DNA of 64,000 nucleotides from CAZAMI01 sp964627805 (lineage in GTDB: Archaea > Thermoproteota > Thermoprotei_A > Sulfolobales > NBVN01): the NCBI GenBank assembly GCA_964627805.1, contig CAZVLA010000047.1, positions 4,244-68,243 of the forward strand, written 5' to 3'. A model generated the notes under the pieces. That model saw only the letters and a list, made by a program, of their open reading frames with translations, was not told the origin of the DNA and made no database searches. Of the stretch, positions 9,303-18,548 are shown piece by piece. The position numbers and the translations under genes were made by a program. The stretch's first letter is position 1, and the number at the start of each line of letters is the position of its first letter.

Positions 9303-9572
9303 TTGTTAGTCGAGATGAGGTACAGGTGCTGGCACGAGGTGGTTGAGGATATTCTTAATGAATTGACTAAAGGTCCGAAAAGAATTACTGAGTTATGCCT
9401 ACACGTAAAGATACCTGTAGATAGGGGTAAGTCTATCGTAAATCATCTAACGAGGTACGGCCTAATATATCAGGTTGTTATTAATGACGGTACCTACTAC
9501 GTAATAAGTGAGCGGGGTTTTGAGTGGTTAGGTGTTTTTAGGTATTTGAAGTCATTATTACCTAAGCCCTAA
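9303..9572 (+). CDS. Small winged-helix DNA-binding protein
   Basis: An 89-residue (or 85-residue) protein with a single winged-helix domain: helices EVVEDILNELTKGPKRITEL and GKSIVNHLTRYGLIYQ, then the wing VVINDGTYYVISERG. It resembles small archaeal ArnR-like and DUF4364-like regulators. TTG 9303 and ATG 9315 are both possible starts. An AT-rich box around 9283-9292 lies about 28 bases before the ATG, which favours a leaderless message from 9315. It shares a 54-base divergent intergenic region with the bactofilin-like gene and could regulate it. Confidence 0.7.
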   Translation: MLVEMRYRCWHEVVEDILNELTKGPKRITELCLHVKIPVDRGKSIVNHLTRYGLIYQVVINDGTYYVISERGFEWLGVFRYLKSLLPKP

Positions 9573-9595
9573 ATCCGTTCCTCGTCCTCTAGGTG

Positions 9596-10918
9596 TTAAT
9601 CCGTATGAGCTACACCTGCTCTCATTAGTAGTTCCTTAGCTGCTTCATTACCTTCCTTAATTATGGTTTCTGCGTCCCCCCTTACGTACTTGCCATCCCT
9701 TACTATTACCTCACCATTAATTATGACATCCGTTACATCTGAGGATGTTGTTGCGTATACTACTGTCGCGTATACATTATTTACTGGAATCATTCTCGGG
9801 TGCTTAAGACTTATGAGCACCATATCCGCTCTATAACCCTCCTTAATAATCCCTAATCCCCTTAACCCTAAGTAATTAGCTGCTCTAATGGTTGCTATCT
9901 TAAGTACTTCCTCTGCATTAAGTGCTGTTGGGTCCCTATTCAGTAGCCTTTGACTGTATATTAAGTTCCTCATCTCCCTGAACATGTCTATTCCATCACT
10001 ATAGCATGGTGCGTCAGTACCAAGCACTACCTTACCGCCGTACTTAATTATACTTAATGCGTGGTAAGGGGTGCCATCTAGTAGGTAAGTCGATGGTGTC
10101 TGAGCAACTATAGCTCCACTATTAACTAATAATCTTAATTCATCACTATCGATGAAGACGCAATGCGTAACTACGGTTCTATTACTTAAGAGACCTAACT
10201 TATGAACTAACCTAACTGGCGTGTATCCTGTCCTCTCCTTAACTAACTTAACCTCACGTTCAGTCTGAGCTAAATGCATGTGAATTAAAACACCGTACTC
10301 CCTACTTAAGTCCCTTAAGTACTCAAGCCAAGAAGTACTCACAGTCTCTGGTGAATGCGGTGCTAGCGTAGGTGTTATTAATTCAGACTTACCTAACCAC
10401 CTCCTAACGAATGATACAGCCTCCTTAAGTTCATCCTCACCAACCCAAGGACCTCCCCACGTCATTACTGCATGACCTACTAAACCTCTGAGACCTACTG
10501 ACTCAATAGCTCTGGCTATCTCCTCAGCGAAGAAGTAGTGCTCATTAACTAACGTAACGCCACCCATAACCGCTTCCAGAGCACCTAATCTCGCGAGCTT
10601 AAATACTAACTCCTTACTTAAGGACCTCTCAACGGGCCAGTAAAGACTGTATATGACGTCCTTAGAGTCCGATGCTAGCCCCTTAAGGGCCGTGAGTACG
10701 AGGTGCGTATGTGAGTCTATTAACCCAGGTATCGCTACCTTACCCTCACCACTCAACTCATCTTCAGGCTCACCAAACTCCTTAAGTAACTCAGCTTTAC
10801 TACCTAAGCCAACAACTTCACCGTTTATTACGTATATTGATGACTTTCTAAGTAGTCCACGATCCATAGTTACTATGAAGTCTACATTACTTATTAGGAG
10901 CGAGTACAGACCTAACAC
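9596..10918 (-). CDS. Amidohydrolase, MTA/SAH/adenosine deaminase-like
   Basis: A 440-residue member of the metal-dependent amidohydrolase superfamily, ATZ/TRZ/MtaD group. Metal and catalytic residues are visible in order: H70-x-H72 (DSHTHL), H213-M-H215 with E220 (HMHLAQTE), H252 (VTHCVF) and D302 (GTDAP). The HLAQTE segment and the Ser-Asp-Gly loop after the Asp are typical of S-adenosylhomocysteine/5'-methylthioadenosine deaminases, also called adenosine or formycin deaminases. Given a nucleoside importer and phosphorylase nearby, a purine nucleoside substrate is likely but not shown. The GTG start has AT-rich DNA about 26 bases upstream, fitting a leaderless transcript. Confidence 0.8.
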   Translation of the reverse strand: MLGLYSLLISNVDFIVTMDRGLLRKSSIYVINGEVVGLGSKAELLKEFGEPEDELSGEGKVAIPGLIDSHTHLVLTALKGLASDSKDVIYSLYWPVERSLSKELVFKLARLGALEAVMGGVTLVNEHYFFAEEIARAIESVGLRGLVGHAVMTWGGPWVGEDELKEAVSFVRRWLGKSELITPTLAPHSPETVSTSWLEYLRDLSREYGVLIHMHLAQTEREVKLVKERTGYTPVRLVHKLGLLSNRTVVTHCVFIDSDELRLLVNSGAIVAQTPSTYLLDGTPYHALSIIKYGGKVVLGTDAPCYSDGIDMFREMRNLIYSQRLLNRDPTALNAEEVLKIATIRAANYLGLRGLGIIKEGYRADMVLISLKHPRMIPVNNVYATVVYATTSSDVTDVIINGEVIVRDGKYVRGDAETIIKEGNEAAKELLMRAGVAHTD

Positions 10919-11083
10919 CGAATGTTTAGTAGTTGTTTTTAAGTAATAAATAGTGGTCTTTATGGAATTAATTCTTCGTAAATGATAAATTAATCAATTT
11001 TACTGTATTCTTAGAATTTCTTACATAGATGTAAGCTGAATATTACAACTATTTTTGAATTACGTACCTTCAATTCAGTAAAG

Positions 11084-11093
11084 AATATATATT
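11084..11093 (+). promoter_or_regulatory. TATA box for the gene at 11111
   Basis: AATATATATT lies about 23 bases before the GTG at 11111 and 29 before the in-frame GTG at 11117. It is the clearest TATA element in the 192-base divergent gap 10919-11110, which otherwise holds only AT-rich DNA. Confidence 0.55.
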
Positions 11094-11110
11094 GAACTAT
11101 GTAATTAAGA

Positions 11111-11722
11111 GTGTCTGTGGTGAGAGTCTTGGTTAAGGAAATAGTTGATCATTCCGTTAAGGTTGATATGAGTTGGAGGGACTTCGAGAGTATTTACCAC
11201 ATAACTAATACTCTATTGATAGGTTATCAAACTGTACTATGGAAAGTACTTGGTAGGGGCATGGGTGCTATGGAACAACTCCTAATTAGGGAGTTTGGCG
11301 AGATGCTTGCTGAGTTAACTAATCATTTGGAGAGAAGAGAGTCGGGTCAGAGTCTTTTCGAGAAGCACGGCGTTGAGGACCTTGAGGTACTTATCAAGGC
11401 GTACTTAGAGAAGTTAGGTATAGCTAGGGATGTTAAGGTCGAGAAGCTAGAGGCAATTGAGAAATACGGTAGGTTACTTGAGAGATTTAAGATCGAGATA
11501 AGGGATAGCGTGTTCTTACCTACTCACATAGTACTACGTAAGAGAGGTATTGAGGAGTTCCCATTAAGTCCTGAAGGATTACTCATAGCTGCAGTTATTA
11601 AGAGGGCTTTACAGCATGGTAGAGGTGATGAGTCCGTTAGAGTTAAGGTTGATGCATTCCTTCCTGAAAGGGAAGGTGATCCTTTAGTAGTTATTGTTGA
11701 GGAAGTCCACCCATTAAGGTAA
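11111..11722 (+). CDS. Conserved-looking hypothetical protein
   Basis: A 203-residue protein that I do not recognise. The first half is mostly helical with a hydrophobic patch at DFESIYHITNTLLIGYQTVLWKVLG (in pieces) and acidic/basic amphipathic helices up to about residue 125. The second half alternates strands and ends in PLVVIVEEVHPLR. There are no cysteines, signal peptide or membrane segment. In-frame GTG codons at 11111, 11117 and 11120 leave the start open. The fold may be a small ligand-binding domain, but no function is claimed. Confidence 0.6.
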   Translation: MSVVRVLVKEIVDHSVKVDMSWRDFESIYHITNTLLIGYQTVLWKVLGRGMGAMEQLLIREFGEMLAELTNHLERRESGQSLFEKHGVEDLEVLIKAYLEKLGIARDVKVEKLEAIEKYGRLLERFKIEIRDSVFLPTHIVLRKRGIEEFPLSPEGLLIAAVIKRALQHGRGDESVRVKVDAFLPEREGDPLVVIVEEVHPLR

Positions 11723-11727
11723 TGAAT

Positions 11728-12201
11728 TCAGTAAATTACGTAACTTGATGGAGTATGTAGGTAGAGTTTGATCCACGGATAAGCACTCTTTACTTTTTTA
11801 AGTACCTCTTCATCATCATCATGGAATTCAGTTACCTCCAAGCCTGATTTTATAGCTTTAGTCAGTAGTTCCAGCTTAACTATACATGACTTTCTATAAT
11901 CCCTATCGCTCCTCATGAATACTCTATAAGGCCTTACACCAGTTAACTGCGTGAATTGATGGAGTGTAACGTCTCTTAATCTTTTTGGTCTTCCAGTAAT
12001 TATTATTATGCTACCCCTTACTGCCCTATCACGTACTAATTCAATACCTAATTCCCTAGGCTTGTCTAGCGTCATTAGTTCCTCACTAAAGAAGTACCTC
12101 CAGAAGAGTCTCCTATCATTACCTGCTCTCTCCATAGCTACCCTCAACCTTTCGCTAACATCGACTACTACACCATCAATATCGAATGCGTAGCATATCA
12201 A
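11728..12201 (-). CDS. HAD-like phosphatase (PNKP-phosphatase-like)
   Basis: A short 157-residue HAD-fold protein with motif I FDIDGVVVD, motif II IIIITGRPKRLRD, and an acidic motif IV FHDDDEEVLKKV. The minimal cap and the ITGRP segment resemble polynucleotide kinase 3'-phosphatase and acid phosphatase-type HADs. It starts with TTG overlapping the TGA of the cyclo-ligase-like gene (TTGA), so the two are translationally coupled. Substrate unknown. Confidence 0.72.
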   Translation of the reverse strand: MICYAFDIDGVVVDVSERLRVAMERAGNDRRLFWRYFFSEELMTLDKPRELGIELVRDRAVRGSIIIITGRPKRLRDVTLHQFTQLTGVRPYRVFMRSDRDYRKSCIVKLELLTKAIKSGLEVTEFHDDDEEVLKKVKSAYPWIKLYLHTPSSYVIY

Positions 12202-12929
12202 GTTCCTCCTCCCCTCAAGTAATTCCTAACCTCACGTAGTATAGGTATTTCATCTAGCTTCTCAGTACTTAGGAGGTCCCATAGGATACCTTTAGGTCTA
12301 TACCTCTCCCTAGCCTTAATTACTTTAGTAGGTGTTATTATGAGGTCTACGGTGTAATCCCAAGGGTCCCTAGGTAGCCTCTGGTTTAGTACTTGAATAT
12401 CGTGTACTGTAGTGATTATCGGTGTGTTATCACTTACCTTACCTAACTCCCTAAGTATCCCATACTCTATCTCGGAGTAACCCTCACCCTTACCTAACCT
12501 ACCGCCCCATAAATCAACTGCTACTGAGCCAGTAATTATTAGGTCTACCTTAGGTAGGTCCCAAGGCTTAACTACCTTACCCCACCTAAATGCCCCCTTA
12601 ATTGTCGATGCTTCTAAATACTTACTCCTAGGTACTTTACTTGGGTCTATAAGGAGGAAGCCCCTTCTAATTCTTGGTGTAGGCATTATCAGTAACTTAC
12701 CCATGCTAAGTACGTAATACCTAATTAGCTTCTGAGGTGAGTCAGGATTTACCTTAACTACTTTAGCGTTACGGAATAAATCCAGCTCCGTTAATTTCCT
12801 AGAAGCTTCCTCAGCACCTACGAAGTTAGGTATTCTACCATGTGGTGGTAAGGGGAACTTCGCTATACCCTCCCTAAGCATTAAATCCCATACTCTCCTC
12901 CTAATCATGTCTTTGTATTCACTAGGCAT
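12198..12929 (-). CDS. 5-formyltetrahydrofolate cyclo-ligase-like protein
   Basis: A 243-residue protein of the 5-FTHF cyclo-ligase/MTHFSD superfamily, which in its best-known members turns 5-formyl-THF into methenyl-THF using ATP. Supporting segments are the helical start MIRRRVWDLMLREGIAKFP, VGAEEASRKL, and the C-terminal GGRLGKGEGYSEIEYGIL, the conserved G-x-G-K-G-x-Y-D/S loop. It is longer than bacterial FAU1 and matches the archaeal long form. Archaea often lack folate, so the true substrate may be a pterin analogue or something else. It is cotranscribed with the HAD gene after it. Confidence 0.72.
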   Translation of the reverse strand: MPSEYKDMIRRRVWDLMLREGIAKFPLPPHGRIPNFVGAEEASRKLTELDLFRNAKVVKVNPDSPQKLIRYYVLSMGKLLIMPTPRIRRGFLLIDPSKVPRSKYLEASTIKGAFRWGKVVKPWDLPKVDLIITGSVAVDLWGGRLGKGEGYSEIEYGILRELGKVSDNTPIITTVHDIQVLNQRLPRDPWDYTVDLIITPTKVIKARERYRPKGILWDLLSTEKLDEIPILREVRNYLRGGGT

Positions 12930-12985
12930 GCAATACCCGAGAGGTATTTTCTTGAAGAACTAAAAATAGTCATGTATTAAGGCAT

Positions 12986-14062
12986 TTATGACCCTAACTC
13001 GGCTTTAGCATCTTCTAGAATACCTAGTAACTCGTTAAGGTCAATCTCACCAAACCCTATTACGTAATCACCAGCACCATAAACTACTATCGCTTTATCA
13101 TCAACTTTAAAGAACCCGCATGGGAATACCGTTAGCGGTCTATCACCGTATAATTCATAAAGTACCTTAGGCTCCATGATGTAGTAGGGAGTTACACTTT
13201 CTACTACCGCCCCCTTACTTGAGTCGTAAGTAATTAATGCTGCAAATGCCCTATAGGCCTCTAAGTCCTTATCGACTCCATGGATCAGCATTAAGTACTT
13301 ATTAGTACCTACCTCAATAGGTGGTGTGCCCCAGCCTATCTTAACTTCAAATGGTGCTGCATCAAGTACGATCTTAGTATCCTTAGCCTCCATCTCCTTA
13401 AGACCTTCACCAGGTAATTCATCTAACTTACTGACTACTGCATAGAATGTATCGTCGTCTAAGTGCGGTCTATGGAATACTAGTAAGTCCCCTGTATGGG
13501 TCTTAATTATGAATGAGTCCTTATCACTTACTAGATGTGATCTTATGTCTTTATGGAGGGTAACTACGCCCAGCTTCTTCCAACTCCTACGGTCTGAGTT
13601 ACTACTAACGGCTACTGCAGGTAACGTCCTCTCCCTCCTAATTGCTGGGTTGAAGTAATTGACTGTCCTGCCCGTGTAGACTATGTACCACTTACCATCG
13701 ATCTCGGTTACCCTAGGGTCTTCAGTACCCCACACATCATACTTAGTTGATGGGTATATAACTATCTCAGCAGGGTAGTGCGAGATGTTTATAGTGCCGC
13801 TCAGGACATCATGAAGCGGTACAGGAACCACAGCTATTGCGCTTACGTACATGAAGTAACCTAATATGACTCTAGCGTAGACATAAACAGTATCTCCGTG
13901 AAGAATGGCCGCCGCGTTAAACACTGTTACAGGCCTATCTATTGGGTGGTTCTTAATGTGTATCCTAACTGGTGGTATAGCACCTAACCTCTTAACTATG
14001 TCACGGGACTCGAACTTCCTTAACTTACTAAGTGCCTCTACATTTTCATTTCTTCTAAACAT
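12986..14062 (-). CDS. GH130-like glycoside phosphorylase/hydrolase A
   Basis: A 358-residue five-bladed beta-propeller protein of glycoside hydrolase family 130, whose members phosphorolyse beta-mannosides (for example mannosyl-glucose or mannooligosaccharides) to mannose-1-phosphate. Visible landmarks are FNAAAILHGDTVYVYARV, the catalytic-acid motif G-T-E114-D115-P-R, the strand DGKWYIVYTGR, GWGTPPIEV, and YELYGDRPLTVFPCG near the end. It is the last gene on the minus strand downstream of the oligosaccharide-type importer (14234-20795), 171 bases from the permease. A second GH130-like gene lies at the importer's other end. Confidence 0.8.
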   Translation of the reverse strand: MFRRNENVEALSKLRKFESRDIVKRLGAIPPVRIHIKNHPIDRPVTVFNAAAILHGDTVYVYARVILGYFMYVSAIAVVPVPLHDVLSGTINISHYPAEIVIYPSTKYDVWGTEDPRVTEIDGKWYIVYTGRTVNYFNPAIRRERTLPAVAVSSNSDRRSWKKLGVVTLHKDIRSHLVSDKDSFIIKTHTGDLLVFHRPHLDDDTFYAVVSKLDELPGEGLKEMEAKDTKIVLDAAPFEVKIGWGTPPIEVGTNKYLMLIHGVDKDLEAYRAFAALITYDSSKGAVVESVTPYYIMEPKVLYELYGDRPLTVFPCGFFKVDDKAIVVYGAGDYVIGFGEIDLNELLGILEDAKAELGS

Positions 14063-14233
14063 GCACTACCCCTCCAGAAAGGGGTTTACCTTCACATGAA
14101 ACCTACCTACGTTACCCTTTTAAAAACTAGAGTCCACATTCGATAGAACGGAGAACCCCTTACGACGTGCTGTGGAACTTCACAATTTATCTTGGTTATG
14201 TTAAAAACTTATTAAAGAATCAACCTGTAGTCG

Positions 14234-15166
14234 TCATACCTCAGTCCTTAGTCTCGGGTTAAACATCTCGTCTATTGCGTAGGAGAAGAGTACGAGACCT
14301 ACTTGGAACCCTATAATAGCTATTATCGGGGCTAGTAAGTAGTGGATTGTGTGGAAGCTGTACTGAGCACCTGCTTGTGTGTAGGCCATGTTAAGCATTA
14401 TGCCCCAGTTAAATGTAGTGTAGGGTAGTAGGCCTAGGAAGTAGAGACCTACTGAGGAGTATATCGCTCCCGTAGTTGCGAATATGAAGTTAATGGCTAT
14501 GTAGCTCATTAAGTTAGGCATTATCTCCCTAAACACTATATGCCCCGTCGATAACCCCAGTACCTTAGCCGCCTCAATGAACTCCCTCTCCTTAAGTGAC
14601 AGTACTTGAGACCTAATACTACGTGCTAGTCCAGCCCATGCAGTAACGCTCAGCATCATACCAATTACCCATGGGTTAGCGCTTCTAATGACTGTAGCTA
14701 AGACGATAAGTAGTGGGAGTCCCGGTATCGTCATGACTATATCCGTTATACCCATAAGTACAGAGTCTAGGGCACCTCCCTTAAACCCTGATATCATGCC
14801 TACAGTGATACCTACTATAGTGGTTATGAAGCCTGCTATGAATGCTATTTGAAGGACGGTAGGTGCTCCCCAAACGATCTCACCCCAAATATCCTCACCG
14901 AAGTACCCACAACCTAACGGATGCTCAAGTGATGGCGGCCACTTAAGTAGTGTTGGGGGTAGGTAGACCGGGCATGTGTAATTCCTAGGGAATGGTACTA
15001 TGTGGGGTCCTACTATAGCCATTAGTATGTATCCTAAGGTTATTAGGAAGCCTATGAATGCCTTTCTATTCCTTACTAGGATCTTACCTGGTACTATAAT
15101 CCAGTCCTCAATGTATGCCTTGATTATGTCTTTAGGCGTTACTTTTACTTTACTCTTTGAGGACAT
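14234..15166 (-). CDS. ABC importer permease, DppC/OppC type
   Basis: A 310-residue permease with six hydrophobic helices. An N-terminal OppC_N helix (FIGFLITLGYILMAIVGPHI) precedes the characteristic external loop ending HPLGCGYFGEDIWGEIVWGA. The EAA loop reads EFIEAAKVLGLSTGHIVFREIMPN. It pairs with the DppB-type permease upstream (ten-base gap). In hyperthermophiles such dipeptide-type systems often carry oligosaccharides rather than peptides, which the neighbouring GH130 genes support. Confidence 0.92.
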   Translation of the reverse strand: MSSKSKVKVTPKDIIKAYIEDWIIVPGKILVRNRKAFIGFLITLGYILMAIVGPHIVPFPRNYTCPVYLPPTLLKWPPSLEHPLGCGYFGEDIWGEIVWGAPTVLQIAFIAGFITTIVGITVGMISGFKGGALDSVLMGITDIVMTIPGLPLLIVLATVIRSANPWVIGMMLSVTAWAGLARSIRSQVLSLKEREFIEAAKVLGLSTGHIVFREIMPNLMSYIAINFIFATTGAIYSSVGLYFLGLLPYTTFNWGIMLNMAYTQAGAQYSFHTIHYLLAPIIAIIGFQVGLVLFSYAIDEMFNPRLRTEV

Positions 15167-15176
15167 ACCACCACCC

Positions 15177-16163
15177 CTATTCCCTTCTGATCCTCGGATC
15201 TAGGAAGCTGTATGTCAGATCTGCTATGAGTGCTCCAATAACTACGGCTATCACTATGATGTCGAAGGCACCTATCATTAGGAACCAGTCCCTAAGGGTT
15301 ATTGCTTGATACAGCATGTAACCTACTCCGGGGTAAGAGAATATGTACTCAATGAATACTGAACCACCGAACATGAAGCCTAGGCTAAGCATGAATTGAG
15401 TGAATAGTGGTAGTATAGCGTTCTTACCTACGTAAGTAACTACTATTCTCCTAGAGGGTAGCCCCCTAGCTTTAGCGTATGTTATGTAGTCCTCCCCAAG
15501 AACACTTATGGTACTACCCCTCATACCTAATGCCCAGCCACTCACATGAACAACTACCCAAGTAAGTATCGGTAGGGCTGCATGCCATAGCACGTCAGCT
15601 ATGAATTGTAAGGAGAAGCTCGGCTGTACTGAGTAAGCACCTCTCGTTGGGAACCACTTAAGCTGGAAAGCGAATACTGAGAGGAATAGAAGTGCTATTA
15701 GGTATGCTGGTATTGACCTTAGGATCGAGAATAGGAGTGCTAAGCCACTATCTAACTTACTCCCATGCTTGTAAGCCATTAACATACCTATTAACGTACC
15801 TAAGCCGAAGCTTATGAGTAGTGAAGTAGCTACTACTAAGACCGTCCACGGTATCCTACTAGCTAGTAACTCAGTAACAGGTACTCCGGTACTGTATGAT
15901 ATTGAGGCACCTAAGTTTCCCCTAAAGAAGTTAGCTATGTAGTGGAAGTACTGCTCAATTAACGGACCCTTAGGTATGAAAGGCACTAAGGCCTTAGCTA
16001 ACGCCCTAGCAGCTTCATAACTCATGTAGTACTGCTGAATAAGTGCTTGAGTTAATGCATCGACAGGGTTACCGGGCATTGCCCTAACTATGAAGAAAGT
16101 GAGTGATACTGCAACATATATCGCTAGGAATGCTGAGATTAGCCTCCTGTAGATCCATCTCAA
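15177..16163 (-). CDS. ABC importer permease, DppB/OppB type
   Basis: A 328-residue permease with the DppB landmarks: an N-terminal helix followed by FFIVRAMPGNPVDAL, a periplasmic segment GNLGASISYSTGVPV, and the EAA loop EDYITYAKARGLPSRRIVVTYVGKNAILPL. Six hydrophobic helices are visible. A 208-base AT-rich gap separates it from the binding-protein gene upstream. A TATA-like stretch in that gap (about 16193-16203, minus strand) suggests that the permeases also have their own promoter. Confidence 0.92.
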   Translation of the reverse strand: MRWIYRRLISAFLAIYVAVSLTFFIVRAMPGNPVDALTQALIQQYYMSYEAARALAKALVPFIPKGPLIEQYFHYIANFFRGNLGASISYSTGVPVTELLASRIPWTVLVVATSLLISFGLGTLIGMLMAYKHGSKLDSGLALLFSILRSIPAYLIALLFLSVFAFQLKWFPTRGAYSVQPSFSLQFIADVLWHAALPILTWVVVHVSGWALGMRGSTISVLGEDYITYAKARGLPSRRIVVTYVGKNAILPLFTQFMLSLGFMFGGSVFIEYIFSYPGVGYMLYQAITLRDWFLMIGAFDIIVIAVVIGALIADLTYSFLDPRIRRE

Positions 16164-16371
16164 CAGCCTTCCCCAGTAACTCTTAATGAGGTGATAATAT
16201 AAGCTTCTCTACCGGATTAACGTAGTTACTCCTACATTAAGTAGTGCATTACTACATAATTATTATAGTCAATAAAGTACTTAGATTAGGTATAGCAAGT
16301 TATTAGAAATCTTAATTTGGTGTTACGTATTCGTGGTATTATAGGAAAAACATTAATAATTTAAGTTAGCC

Positions 16372-18450
16372 TTAAGAAGGCCTCCTCTTAATTGCCCAGC
16401 CTATACCTATACCTATTATTAATCCTATTATGAAGAGCCCAGCAGCTATGCCCCAGTTGGTCGTTGTTACCTGCTTAGTTACGGTTGTCGTACTTACTAC
16501 AGTCGTTGGTACGGTCTTGGTAGCCGTTACTGTAGCAGTTACTGTTGTTGTACTAGCTACGGTCTTAGCGACCGTAGTAGCTGTGGTTACGGTGGTTGCA
16601 GTGGTCTTAACTACGGTGGTGGTCGTTGGTACGGTCACGGTCTTTGATATGATCGTCGGCTTAACCGTAGTTACGGTTACACCCCAGAACTTCGGGTTAG
16701 GTACTACTAGACCTAGCTTAATCATGTGTGCTAGGGCCTCTAAGTGACCACCGGCAGCGTTCTGCCATAACTCATAGAACTGCTTGGGGTCTGGCCATAT
16801 GAAGTGCTCCTTATTAGCGAATAGTAGTAGCTTCTTATCAGCTATCGGGAACTCTGGTAGGTAGTAGTTAACCATGTAGGCTAACTCCTCAGCTAACTTT
16901 ACTTGCTCACTCTTGTCGAAGGTTACTGCTAACTCATTAACTAACTTAGTAGCATTCACGGTCGTCTTGAAGTACGGTAGGTATACGTTGCCGAAGAACT
17001 TTGCGAAGTCAGGTCCCTGAACCTGTGACTTGGGCCTACCGTTGACCTCAATGAATATCCTGTGGAATGCCTTCCATGGATAAGTCATCCATACTCCGTA
17101 GAAGTCGATTGCCAGATCGTAGTTACCACCTAGGAACCACTGATCGCTCCAGTAGCTAGGTGACTCTGGCGTCTTTAGAGTGACCTTAATACCGAAGGCA
17201 TTTAACTCCTGAGCAATCTCAGTAGCTGCTGCGTCCCAGTCGGTCCAGCCACCGGGTGCTATTAGTGTTAGTGTGAATGGCTTACCGTCCGGTGTGTACC
17301 ACTGCCCGTTCTTGTATGTGAAGCCTGCCTTCTCTAGTAGTTGCTTAGCCTTGTTTAAGTCGCGGTTGTATGGGTTGAGTACTCCCTTACTTATTAGGTC
17401 CTTAACCCAAGCATCATTCATTAGGTTAATTAGCCCTGTTGGGTATTTCATCGGGTCGAATAATCCCTTACCAGCAGCGTCAGCTATCTTCTGCCTATCT
17501 AGTACGTAAGCTATTGCCTGCCTAACCTCTAGCTTCCTTAGGTATGGGTTCTTGAAGTTAAATACTAAGGCGAATCCTGATAGGTCGTAAATAGTTACTA
17601 TCTCAGCGAATGGCTTCTTCTCTAGCTCCTCCTTAACCTGTGGAGGCATCATGAAGCAGTCGTAGTCTAGCTTACCAGCTCTGTAGTACTCCCAACCTAC
17701 TTGGTTACTGGTTATGTAAGGCATTATGATCTTGTCGATGTATACCCTATCAGCTGCCCAGTGCTTCGGGAACTTAACTAGTACTACTTGACTGCTGGTT
17801 ATGCTCTTGAACATGAATGGGCCAGTACCTACTATTGTCTTAGGCTCGAAGCTGACTAGCTCCTTCCTAATCTTATCTAGGTCAGCTGAGGATGTGGCCT
17901 TAGCTACCTCTTCAGCGAATTTACCGTAGATGTGGTATGGACCTACTATTAATCCGTTCTGCCATAGTATGTACCATGGTAGTAGGTAGGACCACTTCTT
18001 AACGTGGTACACTACTGTGTAGTCGTCCTTACACTCGACACTACTTATGTACTTCCATATATCGTAGTTGAATAGCTTATAGAGCATTAAGGTCGTCCAT
18101 ACGTCCTTACATGTGAAGGGCTGACCGTCATGCCAGTAAACACCCTTCCTTAAGTAGACTATGAATTCATTGTGCTCCTTATCAATCTTCCAGTTAACTG
18201 CTAACTCAGGCGTGTACGTGTTGCTTAGCTTATTCCAGAACGCTAGTCTCTCGTAGATTAGCCCAGTGATCCTTATGCTCTTGGGTGCGAATGGGTTGAA
18301 TCTCCTAGCAGGTGGCGGCTGCCACCAGCCGTGCGTATATAGAACTACCTCACGAGTCTGTGCTAGTGTTGCGTATGTTGCTGCTATACTTAGGACTAAG
18401 ACAGCTACAATCATTAAGGGTATTAACTTACGTATTAGGTCTGTATTCAT
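16372..18450 (-). CDS. Family-5 solute-binding protein with C-terminal stalk and membrane anchor
   Basis: A 692-residue extracellular binding protein of the dipeptide/oligosaccharide family 5 (SBP_bac_5). It has an N-terminal signal sequence (LIRKLIPLMIVAVLVLSIAA) and a large domain with RKGVYWHDGQPFTCKDVWTT and VRQAIAYVLDRQKIAD, both family landmarks. A Thr/Val-rich linker (encoded by about 16480-16660) is followed by a final membrane helix ending WAIKRRPS. This surface display is usual for crenarchaeal sugar-binding proteins. ATG 18450 is chosen because AGAGGTGAG lies just before it, and GTG 18462 falls inside that motif. It is expected to bind oligosaccharides handled by the adjacent GH130 enzymes. 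Confidence 0.88.
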   Translation of the reverse strand: MNTDLIRKLIPLMIVAVLVLSIAATYATLAQTREVVLYTHGWWQPPPARRFNPFAPKSIRITGLIYERLAFWNKLSNTYTPELAVNWKIDKEHNEFIVYLRKGVYWHDGQPFTCKDVWTTLMLYKLFNYDIWKYISSVECKDDYTVVYHVKKWSYLLPWYILWQNGLIVGPYHIYGKFAEEVAKATSSADLDKIRKELVSFEPKTIVGTGPFMFKSITSSQVVLVKFPKHWAADRVYIDKIIMPYITSNQVGWEYYRAGKLDYDCFMMPPQVKEELEKKPFAEIVTIYDLSGFALVFNFKNPYLRKLEVRQAIAYVLDRQKIADAAGKGLFDPMKYPTGLINLMNDAWVKDLISKGVLNPYNRDLNKAKQLLEKAGFTYKNGQWYTPDGKPFTLTLIAPGGWTDWDAAATEIAQELNAFGIKVTLKTPESPSYWSDQWFLGGNYDLAIDFYGVWMTYPWKAFHRIFIEVNGRPKSQVQGPDFAKFFGNVYLPYFKTTVNATKLVNELAVTFDKSEQVKLAEELAYMVNYYLPEFPIADKKLLLFANKEHFIWPDPKQFYELWQNAAGGHLEALAHMIKLGLVVPNPKFWGVTVTTVKPTIISKTVTVPTTTTVVKTTATTVTTATTVAKTVASTTTVTATVTATKTVPTTVVSTTTVTKQVTTTNWGIAAGLFIIGLIIGIGIGWAIKRRPS

Positions 18451-18548
18451 CCCCTTACTCACCTCTTACAAATACCTTCATAGTACCTTTGAGGTAGAGG
18501 AAATAAAGGTTTCTGCACAGAAATTTAAAGAGTATGATGTAAAATCCC

